Shown here: in pieces, positions 23,243 to 32,092 of the stretch
Numbering within the stretch: the stretch's first letter is position 1
Layout: each line of letters opens with the position of its first letter
Assembly: GCA_050084515.1 (NCBI GenBank)
Contig: CM114271.1
Location: 29,636,001 to 29,700,000, forward strand
From: Blasia pusilla
Lineage: Eukaryota > Marchantiophyta > Marchantiopsida > Blasiales
DNA: 64,000 bases
Direction of reading: 5' to 3'
Made by a program: the position numbers and the translations under genes
Notes under the pieces: generated by a model
Database searches by the model: none
Seen by the model: the letters and a program-made list of their open reading frames with translations, nothing else
Told to the model about the DNA's origin: nothing

Positions 23243-23959
23243 GTTTCAAATCAATGGAGCTGCAACACTTGATAACAACGTAGAAGACTCGATGTTTGGA
23301 ACGCCCTCGTCCTCCTCTTCATCAACCGTCGGAAGTGGAAAAGGTAGCCGATACCTAAATCCACTCCGTGTGAAACCACCACTGTCCACACCACAGTCCC
23401 CAACCAGACCACCCGACAGCTCCATGATGACCAACGCCGATGCTGCACCATCACCACCAAATTATCACCACTAAGTAACCAAGTGACGTCGATGTCGCTA
23501 TACTATTCTAGCTCTACTAGCTATGGGTGTAGGCAACCTAACCTGTCATCACCACAAGAAGCCTCCCACGGTCTACTGGTCATCACTCTAGCCTCTATCG
23601 GTAGCACACAGGAGTAACACTACTCTGGAAATCAGCGTCAACCCTAACAATGGGCGCGCAAGCAAGAAGCAACGATGGAGGGGATCCAAACACAGGAAGT
23701 CCAACGACAACCCTCCAATCGCAAATGGAAATCAAGGTAACACAATCCACAAACATGGCGCCCCCTGAATCCACAAAACCCACCACAAAATTCTAACGCA
23801 ATAGCTACTGTGCCGCGGGTCGATGACGTGCTAGTCGAACTCGCAGCACCTGAAAATATCACCTGCATGGAGAGGCTACAGCGTACTACGCGCTAGAGGT
23901 CCATCAACCAAAACCCTGAGATGAGATGCATAAAGCGCCTAATACCTCTCCGAATAGCA

Positions 23960-24060
23960 CCAAATGAGCTACACCAGTGTGTACATTGGCATAGTTAAGA
24001 ACTCAGCAATTAAGCGTCTTCCAGGCAGAATAGCCCAAAGATGGGTGACCACTTATGCAA
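23960..24060 (+). ncRNA. 5S-rRNA-like sequence (pseudogene or 5S-derived SINE head)
   Basis: AGAACTCAGCAATTAAGCG matches the 5S AGAACTCCGAAGTTAAGCG block. GATGGGTGACC at 24040-24050 is the 5S C box. The distance from TTAAGCG (24010) to GATGGGTGACC (24040) is 30 bases, as in plant 5S rRNA. Upstream, ACACCAG stands at about the place of ATACCAG in 5S. The sequence between the boxes is changed, so it is not a working 5S gene, but the internal Pol III promoter parts are kept. It lies antisense in the leader of element II. Cassandra-type TRIMs and SINE3-type elements are known to carry 5S sequence. Confidence 0.72.
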
Positions 24061-24098
24061 CACTCAAATCACAAATCCTGCAAAAACTACCTCATGCC

Positions 24099-24122
24099 CA
24101 AGCAAGCAAGCTTGCTTGCTTG
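24099..24122. repeat. 24-bp perfect palindrome
   Basis: CAAGCAAGCAAG followed directly by CTTGCTTGCTTG, without a spacer, 49 bp downstream of the 5S-like C box. Confidence 0.95.
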
Positions 24123-24197
24123 CCCCTTGCTCCTTACTCTGCCTCTCATGCCCACTCGCCCCGAGCTACCACGAGTTGCCTCGAAGCCTCAAAACGC

Positions 24198-24342
24198 CGA
24201 GAAATGCCCTTATCGCCCCGTTCGGCATGCTTCGTTATGGAGAGAGGCCCAACCAAGGCGCCCCCAAATGCTCGAGACATGCCCCTATTGCCCCGTTCGC
24301 CACGCTTCGCTATGGAGAGAGGCCCAACCAAGGTTCCCCCAA
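24198..24342. repeat. Two ~70-bp tandem copies, 75-bp period
   Basis: Copies 24198-24267 and 24273-24342 share GCCCCGTTCG, ATGGAGAGAGGCCCAACC and a C-rich end. They lie in the element II leader. Open frames here come from the repeat. Confidence 0.85.
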
Positions 24343-25068
24343 CGGGATAGGCATCTCCAACAATGAACGAGTCACCAACCAACCAGCCCCTCCGATCTGC
24401 TGTCACCACCACCTTGAGCTATGTTTCGATCACAATTAAAAATCAGCAAAATTGAATCTGTTTTGACTAGAATTTAATTGACCACCATAGCTATGTTTCC
24501 ACAAAAAATCAGCTATAATTGAGCTCTGTACTCCGAGCTAAAAATCAAACAAACTTGCTGTCCATACACCTCAAGAATCACAGCGCTTTCGCCCAGTTTC
24601 ATGAACGCGGAAAGCCGCAACGCTCCACACACTCGAGCGGATATCTTCACATGAGATCACAATACAAGTAGCAATAGGAACCTCTCACCCGATCTGGATG
24701 AACTTCAACAGAACTTCCGCACTCCAAGCTCTCCACATCAGAAAACCGTCGAACACGAACCAAAATCTTCAATCCTTGATAACTTCCAACTCCCTTGACA
24801 AAATCCGGCGATCTAAAGCACGTTGGAAAGCTCTTAGCAAGGTGCTTCTTTCCCAACCAAACCACGCACCGTATTCACACCGCCGCCGCTCCTTGTAGCA
24901 GTCTCCCTTGTGCTACCACTTGGGGTCGCACCGCCTCCCGCGTAGGATCCGTCACTACAACATAGGCCACAAGCCACGAACATCCACGGCTGAGTACACA
25001 ATCAGCCCTAACTAGATCCTACTGATCCACAATCAAAGCTACCATCGATCTAGGTCAGTTCTTTGAGT

Positions 25069-25434
25069 GAAATCCGTGAAAGACCTAATATCATAAAACA
25101 CGTATAGAATCACATACAATCGAGCCAAACCCACTCCACGATGGGAGAATCTAGGTCGAAGCTTGCGGGAAACACCATAGCCAAGAGCTCTACTCACTAC
25201 CAAGGCTAACTCCCAACGCAACAGACTCAACTCAAAGAACTAACTGTTCTTTGAGTGCACTCCACCTTATATCCTCCAACCTAAGAGCGGGCCCTATTGG
25301 AAAAGTCACCCTCAACTGAGTAACCCCCAACCCTATGTATGAAATCGCATCTCTACCTAGACACTGCGGCCCTACATAAGTTATGGCCTCTACTAGCACA
25401 CTATACTCTACGACATAATCCGTATGGTCATAAC
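25069..25434 (-). repeat. 5' LTR block B of element II
   Basis: It matches 15588-15956 from GAAATCC through GGTCAT with a few substitutions. The outer end reads TGTTATGACC on the minus strand, next to the target duplication. The inner end diverges from the 3' copy at the point where the 3' copy enters block A. The motif AGTTCTTTGAGT occurs at this breakpoint and again inside B near 25248. Confidence 0.8.
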
Positions 25435-25439
25435 ACGGG

Positions 25440-25841
25440 CTCGATAGGAAAGAGCTCCTAGCACTCCGAATGCAGCAGCTAGAGCGGCGGGAAGAAGATA
25501 TTGCAGAAGCATTAGTCAAAATGAAGGAAGCAAGGTTGAAAAATAAGGAGCGCTTTGACAAAACGCATCGACTTCGGAAGGAGCCTATAAGAGAAGGAGA
25601 TTGAGTCTTGGTGCACGACAATAGCCTCGACAACCAGCATAGTATAATTAAGAAGTTTGCACGTTGTTGGTTTGGTCCATACGTTGTAATCTTTGCTTTT
25701 GACAATGCCACTTATAAATTACGTGAACTAGATGGCACAATTCTCAAGTTGCCAATTGCAGGAAAAAGGGTCAAGATTTTCCGTAGACGTGAGGGATTTC
25801 TTGATTTCGATTCAATCTGTCTAGAGGCACAACAAAAATAA
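25440..25841 (+). pseudogene. Element I integrase C-terminus (part 2)
   Basis: Continues the frame cut at 15480. It has ERREEDIAEALVKMKEARLK, a KERFDKTHRLRKEP helix and a GPY/F-type module (FARCWFGPYVVIFAF, DNATYKLRELDG). The piece has one TGA after EPIREGD. It ends at a TAA at 25839-25841, 57 bp before the polypurine tract. Confidence 0.85.
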
Positions 25842-25898
25842 GTTTGAGTAAAATACCAAGAAGTCTCGATGTTTTTGGCACATATCGGAGGATGTGCA

Positions 25899-25914
25899 GG
25901 TTTGGAGGGGGTGA
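25899..25914 (+). promoter_or_regulatory. Polypurine tract of element I
   Basis: GTTTGGAGGGGGTGAA immediately upstream of the 3' LTR TGTCGT start at 25915, the standard plus-strand priming site. Confidence 0.8.
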
Positions 25915-27191
25915 ATGTCGTATAGTAAAATCAGCTAGTGTGTAAACTCCTTCCTCGTTAAGTGTTAGATAGAGTTTTATAAGTATTAAATAAATTAGCT
26001 TAGGAAAAGGAAATCCCCATGTTTAAACCTCTTTATGATGCCTCTTTTATGCGGGCCCAACTTTAGAAAAGAGGTAATAAATAAAAGATGACTTTATAAA
26101 AGTAAAGTAGTGAGGTTTGTGCTTTAATGAAAATCAAAATTAGGCTTGGTTGGTGGCTAGGTTAGTTGGGGTAATTTGGAAAATATCAAGTGGATAAAAG
26201 AGGATATTTTGGAAGAGATAAGAGGAAATCTACTTGTGTCAAAATATGATTGGCTAAGCCTTGAGAGGAAGCCATATGGCACAAGATAAGATTAGCTCTA
26301 TTTCGTACTCTTGTGGCTCTCTTGTGAGTATATAAAGAGGAGGGACCTTCAAGGGTTCATCACCTTCTATTCCATATCTTGAGTCTTTCGTGTCACTCTT
26401 GAATGTATGACTTTGGGATTGCTTGCTCTTCCAATGAGAGTGGATCATCCCTCTTGGGAGAGTAACTTGACCATGGTCTATTCTTTGAGAGGTTTCTAGA
26501 GTGCGGTGTGTGTGTGGAGATGAGAGGTTTGTCACCTTAGAGGAGTTTAGTCATACTAAAATAGTGAATTTTTTGGCTTGTTACTTCCCCAATGAGAGTG
26601 GATTAGCTCTCTTGGGAGAATAACTCCGCCAGAACCCATTCTTGAGGAGAGTAGAGAATGTCTATCAAGCATGGATAGGGGTGGAGCACAAGTTGTGCCC
26701 GACTTTCCTTTCCTTAATCCATACCATGTCAAGATACTCTTTGTAGATAGGCACTGGTTCACTTGCTATTTAGTTTATCACTTTGGGGAGGCGTTCATAA
26801 CCAGGTCATTCAATCTCCAACTGCGGTGACCCTTCCTATCGTCACATATGGAAGGACATGGGATTATACTTTGTATGTCCTTATATAGAAATCCATGGAC
26901 GTCAATAGGCCTGCTCAAGTAGGGTTTAATACTAGTTGTGCTATCTTCCTCGTATACAAGTTTAAAATACTCTATAGGGATTTTATAGTTAGGAATTTCG
27001 GGGCCCGATGTTACGAAGAAGTGATCGCCTCGGCACTTCCATTTGTGATACCTGTCGTGAGAGAATGGAGAGTATACATAATAACTTTATATTGAAAAAG
27101 GAGATCTTCTCAGAGAATTCATCTTGCATCGACCGCGTCTGCTGCAGCTAGAAGGCCTGCCCTTACTCGAAGAAAGGCTCTCGACACGACA
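25915..27191 (+). repeat. 3' LTR of element I
   Basis: 1277 bp, about 98 percent identical to the 5' LTR by eye. TATATAAA at 26329-26336. The terminal ACGACA is followed by target duplication ACGC. Confidence 0.93.
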
Positions 27192-27195
27192 ACGC

Positions 27196-27447
27196 GATGG
27201 TATGGTATGGAAGGATCATGTGCGTAATTGTGCGCCATGTCACCTTCCTAACATTGATGGTACATTAGATCCAAGCTTAGCAGTAGTTCCTGCAGGCTTG
27301 CGTTTTATGTTGTGTGGTGCGGCCATGATGCTAGTCTATGATGGATGTTCGAGAGGTTGGCATATGGCATGTCTGACGCCACCTCTCACTAGGGTTCTTT
27401 GGAGCGATGGATGTGTCCCAAATTTACATAGAGCAGATACTAGGTAG
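27196..27447 (+). pseudogene. Element III PHD-finger fragment (part 2 of the integrase tail)
   Basis: Resumes after element I with DGMVWKDHVRNCAPCHLPN and reaches FMLCGAAMMLVYDGCSRGWHMAC. Compared with element II the second Cys pair reads YDGC (first Cys lost to Tyr) and the spacer between the Cys pairs is shorter, then the end WSDGCVPNLH has lost the CPRC pair. The zinc-binding set is therefore broken. Confidence 0.85.
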
Positions 27448-27627
27448 GTTTCGATTCTGACTTTTTCTGTGACATGGATGACAGGAAGGCCACTAACGAT
27501 GGGGCCACATGAGCACCGGGCTTTATGCTTTTAGCGTTATAGAGATGTATGTCGTGGTCGGTAGGGATGGATCGCTATCTGGAGTTAGAGGGACCTAATC
27601 ATCAGCTAGAGGGGCGATTGGAGATAT

Positions 27628-28379
27628 TTTGGTACTTCTCGCCTCTGTGTATGGATGCCATGAGTTAGCATGGGATCGTGTGTGTTTGTGTGTGTGTTCG
27701 ATGATAACGATGTATGTTGTGTAGCGATGTGTATACGCACGACAGCTGTCACGAGTGTTAGGATAGATCGATGGGATCTAGCAGAGCGTCTTCATGAGTA
27801 GTGGAGGACAGGCCGAGGAGGTCGAGAATGGCCTGTTGAGGCCCTGGGAAACCCGAGAGAGCAGGTTTTGCCTTCGTTTTGGCTCATTTGGAGCCATATT
27901 GAGGAGCTTACTATTTTACCATTTTGAGTATATGATTGGCTTTCTATTTTTGGTAAGTGGCCCTTGACCTCCTATATCAGGTCAAGAGCCAAGGAGGTGA
28001 CTTGGGAGAATAGGTTACCATGGAGAGAGCTTGGGAGAGGAGAGGGGTATACATGAAGGAGAGAGAGCTTGAGAGCTCATTCTCTCTTTGTTGAACGTCT
28101 TGGCATAAGGTGGCGGAGCTATGGTCCCTTGCCTTGTGAGTGTAACCCAAGCCTCTCATTAGGAGAGCGGGTTTGGTTTGACATGAGAGAGAGTGCACAT
28201 CTTTGAGAGCTATGGTGTGAGATGGTGTAGAGAGAGATTGGATCTTACTTTATTGGAGATATTTTGGTAATTCTCGCCTCTATGTATGGATGCCATGAGT
28301 TAGCATGGGATCGTGTGTGTTTGTGTGTGTGTTCGATGACAACGATGTATGTTGTGTAGCGATGTGTATGCGCACAACA
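27628..28379 (+). repeat. A'-B-A terminal block inside element III
   Basis: A-type GT-rich segments (GATGTATGTTGTGTAGCGATGTGTA...CGCAC) at 27628-27752 and 28253-28379 flank B (27753-28252), which matches the 5' LTR at 6517. The order is the same as in elements II and VI although the sequences are diverged. Confidence 0.7.
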
Positions 28380-29126
28380 CACGCGTTAGCCTATTTAGGC
28401 ATGTTGGCTATGGAGAGCTAGAGTGTGGAGACTTCGATGGCGAGGTCTAGTGGAGAGTCCTTGGATCCCGAGGCCAATGAGGAGACCGTAGGTGGCCGAG
28501 ATATTCATGATAATGGAGTAGTCTTGGAGTACCTTTGTACTAGTAGCGTTGCGAGCACCGTGGGTGCTAGAGAGCGGGATCGGATCCTACAGCGGGCCAG
28601 ACGGTTCCGTTGGGAGGGGACACATGTTTTGAGGGTTTGGAAGGATGGTAGAGTACACGAAGTGCCGCATCCTTTGCAGAGAGCACGAATAGTGTAGCAT
28701 GCCCACGAGGAGTTGGGTCACTTTGGGATGAAGCGGACGTACAGCTTGCTCGAGATTCAGTATTGGTGGCGAGGCATGCAGACTGACGTTCAGCAGTTTG
28801 TTGCTAGGTGCATGGTGTGTGATCGGGTCCGAGCATCGTTTAATGCTCCAACTCCACAGTTGCATCCATTACAGATCATCGGCTTAGGGTATAGATGGAG
28901 TTTGGATTTTGCAGGACCTTTGCCTTTGATAGAGCGTTATTGTCGTTATGTGTTGCTGATGGTCGAGCACTTCTCGAAGTGGATCGAGTTGGTTGCATTG
29001 CGTGACAAAGCGAGTGAGGGAGTAGCTTATGCCTTCCTTGACAGAGTACTGAGTCATTATGGCGTACCGGCTGAGGTGTTGACAGACCAGGATAGCGAGT
29101 TTCACGGTGAGTTCCAGGCCTTGTGT
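28380..29126 (+). pseudogene. RNase H-integrase connector and integrase N-terminal fragment
   Basis: It aligns with element II from the connector (LDPEANEETVGGRDIHDN) through the zinc domain (HAHEELGHFGMKRTYSLL...CMVC, complete HHCC) and the core up to DQDSEFHGEFQALCD, with two of the three catalytic residues (DFAGP, TDQ). An in-frame TAG precedes HAHEELGH. It stops abruptly at 29126 where LTR-type sequence begins, so the Glu of the triad is missing. Confidence 0.85.
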
Positions 29127-29524
29127 GATCAAGAGCCAAGGAGGTGACTTGGGAGAATAGGTTACCATGAGGAGAGCTTGGGAGAGGAGAGGCATATACC
29201 TCAAGGAGAGAGAGCTTGAGAGCTCATTCTCTCTTTGTTGAACCTCATGGCATGAGGCGGCAGAGCTATGGTCCCTTGCCTTGTGAGTGTAACCCAAGCT
29301 TCTTATTAGGAGAGTGGGTTTGGTTTGACATGAGAGAAAGTGCACACCTTTGAGAGTTATGGTGTGAGATGGTGTAGAGAGATTGGATCTTACTTTATTG
29401 GAGATATTTTGGTAATTCTCGCCTCTGTGTATGGATGCCATGAATTAACATGGGATCGTGTGTATTTGTGTGTGTGTTCGGTGACAGCGATGTATATTGT
29501 GTAGCGATGTGTATGCGCACGACA
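29127..29524 (+). repeat. Partial B-A end of element III
   Basis: 29127-29394 matches the 3' half of B starting at AAGAGCCAAGGAGGTGAC, and 29395-29524 is block A ending GCACGACA. The target duplication ATTA follows. Confidence 0.75.
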
Positions 29525-30142
29525 ATTATGTTCCAACGTGAGAGCCAACCAGGATTCCCCAAACCCCTAAGGATCCCTACCATCTGACAACACAATATTC
29601 AAGGATATTGTTACTACTACCTATGTAAATTTATATTATTATTGGTGAATGCCTCTTCATTTGGAGATCACCATCCTTTGGACACAGATCTTTTTTACTC
29701 AACAAAAACCATTTTCATTTAAATTAATAAAATTTCAAATTCAATTATACATTTAAGACGGATAATTCAAAATTATATATTCGCTTGCACGCCACTAGTA
29801 TTCGCTATAACATAACTAATTCCTTCCATCCACAACCAATTAACCTTATAGTGTTACATCAACGTTAGGGGAGAGCCCGGGTTGTTTAATAACCTAGCCT
29901 GATGAATTTCAAAATTACCGTTTTGGTTTCTCTACTCCGGCCAAAAACAGACGAAATAGTAATAGTATCAGAATACCATAAACCGAAGAAATATGTAGGG
30001 TCTTCTTTTGTATTAGTATCAAAATAGCTTACCGGAATGGGCAAACCTTCAAAATTTACCATCCTATTTTGTAACCGGAAAGGTACCGGTTACAAAATAG
30101 CCGGACCCTGTGTTACACTCATATACAGACTGATTACAGAGA
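29525..30142. other. Flank of element III, AT-rich, with a hairpin at 30064-30100
   Basis: 29525-29590 duplicates 6304-6370 (ATTATGTTCCAACGTGAGAG). The rest is AT-rich without coding signal. At 30064-30100 a perfect 15-bp inverted repeat, CTATTTTGTAACCGG and its complement, surrounds a 7-base loop. Confidence 0.55.
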
Positions 30143-31307
30143 ATGCTTCCAGGTGGACGTATAAGTACGGTTATTAAGCCAGATTCTCTCCGTGCATGTT
30201 CGATTTCTCCTTTACGGATGCCCATCATCTTCGAGAAATGGGTTGTTCTCGGAATGGTCTCCAGGTGGCCAATGGGACTCGTGGGAAGTCTTAGTAGTAG
30301 TCATAGCTCTCTTGTTGTTGCTGATATTGCTGCTGTTGGTGAGTTTCATCGTTAGGGGGAATGCCCCTTCTTCCTTTTCTGGTCGTGTTTGGCCTTCAGG
30401 TTTTGATTGAGTCCCCTCTTTGTACTTCCTATGGGTCGTTTTTATCGAAGTGCATCTTTCTTCGTTCTCGGCGAGTCAGAACTCAGAAGTCAAGGGGAAC
30501 GAGCCATCCGGAATCCTTCCTGTGATTGGCGGCTGGTCATCGCTCTGCGAATCAAACAAAATAAACCAAAGGTCCTCCGCACGGAGCGCAGCCCTTGGGA
30601 CCTGTGCATGTACATATCAAGTCACAAGTCTGGACTCTGGGGCCTGGCCGCCTGGGCCTGTAATGCCGCTGCCCTGGCCATCGTTTTTTTCTCGTTTGGA
30701 GCCGGGACAAATTCTGGGTTATGGCAGAGATTCTGATACAGATGCTCACCGCCGAAGGCTGGCGTCTTGTCCGTTGGAGCGCCGTCGACGGGAATGGCGA
30801 GAGTACTCAGAGGCCCGTGTCATTCTCCTAGGGGTGCATAAATGCATTCCTGTCAGGTGCACAGACTCACACTTTCTGAGCTTCGGGCCTCTCGAGCCAA
30901 ACTGTACGAGGCGGATACGTTTCGAAAGCTCGTGGACCGACAGGCAGACAGACAGACATACAAACGTCTTCTTCACCTCCTCATCCAGCAGGTTACTCGG
31001 GATGTCAATGGGATGGTAAGGTCCCCCCCCCCTCCCCCACCTGAGGTTATGGCGACGTTGAGTGATGAAGGAACTGACCGCAAATCGGCGGTGGAGCGAG
31101 TCAGTGCATGATGTGGCCGCGATTCACCCATCTGTCCCGACCTCGAAGCGAGCCTACCTTGACTCAAAGGGCTCTCAATCCTTGCGCAAGGATTCAAAGG
31201 AGGAAGTTACGCTGCAGATCCAGCAAATAGTTGCTTCAAAGCTACTTAGTCCAGTAGATCCGGGGACCAAATGGGAACCACAAAATGTCACTCGATCAGA
31301 AACATGA
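30143..31307 (+). CDS. Possible intron-containing gene of unknown function
   Basis: GC content rises and several moderately long frames overlap. One (about 30192-30407) would encode a hydrophobic segment VVVIALLLLLILLLLVSFIV, a clear transmembrane candidate, but lacks an ATG. A frame at 30842-31015 (FRKLVDRQADRQTYKRLL) runs into a good splice donor ATG|GTAAGG at 31015-31020. A later frame ends near 31307 (LQIQQIVASKLLSP). No domain is recognised and the exons cannot be joined with confidence. A CAGACAGACAGACA microsatellite at about 30940-30960 keeps frames open, so chance is a real alternative. Confidence 0.25.
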
Positions 31308-32092
31308 GTCGCTGTGATATCAAATTGTACAATTATTTTTTACTCGAGTAGAAAATACATGCAACTGATTGAAGACAACAACCTCAGGAGAATTTACTAC
31401 ATTATTTCCACCCTCGACCTTCGGGCTTTGACCGCGAACACTGCCTACCGCTGAGAGTATTAATCAAAATACTAGAGTCGTAAATGTGTAAAGCAGGTAA
31501 TCTGCAGAAGCACTGGCATGGTAAGTTCGTCTATCGCTAGTTGAAAAAAAGCTCCGTCCTAATGGGCAAACGGTGTGATGAAGTTGCCAATTGAACATGG
31601 GACCTGGAAAATACACTAAATTCTCCAACTCAGATCCACTGGCAAGTACGAGAAATGAGAATGAAACGCTGAGCACGTTCTACGAGCTATCATGTCACAC
31701 GAAATCGTTCTTGGATCCACTGGGAAGTACAAGAAGTGAGGACGAAACTTTCAGTAACGTCACGCAGATCTTTGATAGATTTTCCTTGACGTCTGGGTTG
31801 CTAGCCTGGACTCGATTGCTCTCCTGTGTCCGAGTTCAGTCTGCCTACCAAAGGAAGACATCCTCATCAGGTCGCTAACTGTTTGAATCGCAGTAGACTA
31901 CGTCAAGCCACGCCGTCCGTTCTCGGACACCATTGGCATGTACCTGCAACATTGGTTCACGCGAATGTGTTAGCCACTCGGACGTCAGTGAGTTGGACCG
32001 TATCATGCATCGCCGCCTTCTGCGAGAGTAAGCAGGAATTCAAACCAATTCGGATTTTTCACACACGGCCTGCGGGAGTGAAGACTGAGGTA
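31308..32092. other. Intergenic / 3' flank of the SDR gene
   Basis: No recognisable domain. It contains a short duplicated phrase (GGATCCACTGG.AAGTAC near 31635 and 31714). Confidence 0.4.

Larger units (their letters stand above)
23243..25068 (-). other. Leader of element II
   Basis: 1.8 kb between the 5' LTR block and the gag start. Minus-strand frames show no domain. It contains a 5S-rRNA-like sequence in opposite orientation, a 24-bp perfect palindrome and a 75-bp-period tandem duplication, described separately. No convincing primer-binding site was identified next to 25069. Confidence 0.6.
15481..25434 (-). mobile_element. Element II: Ty3/gypsy retrotransposon encoding a DNMT3-type DNA methyltransferase and a PHD finger
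   Basis: 9954 bp on the minus strand, inserted into element I integrase with ACGGG at 15476-15480 and 25435-25439 (or CGGG if the end base is counted in the element). Removing it restores the interrupted integrase frame exactly (LPWEDGLDRKELL). Order from 25434 downward: LTR block, leader with a 5S-like insert, gag, linker, protease, DNMT, RT, RNase H, integrase, PHD finger, 3' UTR, polypurine tract, 3' terminal block. DNMT through integrase N-terminus is one frame with six TAG stops. Several single-base frameshifts exist elsewhere. It is the youngest insertion of the three-level nest. Confidence 0.92.
8744..27191 (+). mobile_element. Element I: Ty3/gypsy LTR retrotransposon inserted in element III
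   Basis: It is bounded by LTRs 8744-10019 and 25915-27191 (TGTCGT...ACGACA) and flanked by ACGC duplications (8740-8743, 27192-27195). Without nested element II it is about 8.5 kb. It reads gag, protease, RT, RNase H, integrase on the plus strand, which is the Ty3/gypsy order. The two LTRs differ at roughly 25 sites by eye, about 2 percent. The coding region nevertheless has stops (TAA, TAG and TGA), frameshifts and a damaged RT active site, so it cannot be autonomous now. Confidence 0.92.
6517..29524 (+). mobile_element. Element III: rearranged PHD-family Ty3/gypsy element, interrupted by elements I and II
   Basis: Its ends are TGTCACG (6517) and GCACGACA (29524), flanked by the 4-bp duplication ATTA (6513-6516 and 29525-29528). 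Removing the nested element I leaves about 4.6 kb. Contents in order: 5' LTR block B, a leader, an integrase C-terminal fragment, [element I], a PHD-finger fragment, a 3' block A'-B-A, a second RNase H/integrase N-terminal fragment, then a further partial B-A end. The integrase N-terminus lies after the C-terminus, so the element is a recombinant or tandem product of at least two copies with a large internal deletion. No gag, protease, DNMT or RT part is left in it. Confidence 0.75.

Noticed and set aside
24008-24050. A functional 5S rRNA gene
   Set aside because: Only the control boxes match; the sequence between and after them is changed and no T-run terminator follows at the right distance.
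23964-24439. Overlapping frames of 88-132 codons in the element II leader
   Set aside because: They arise from the tandem duplication and C-rich sequence, are in all frames, and have no domain.
27196-27447. PHD-finger frame as a host chromatin gene
   Set aside because: It is the tail of element III integrase, cut off by element I; the join to 8743 is exact.
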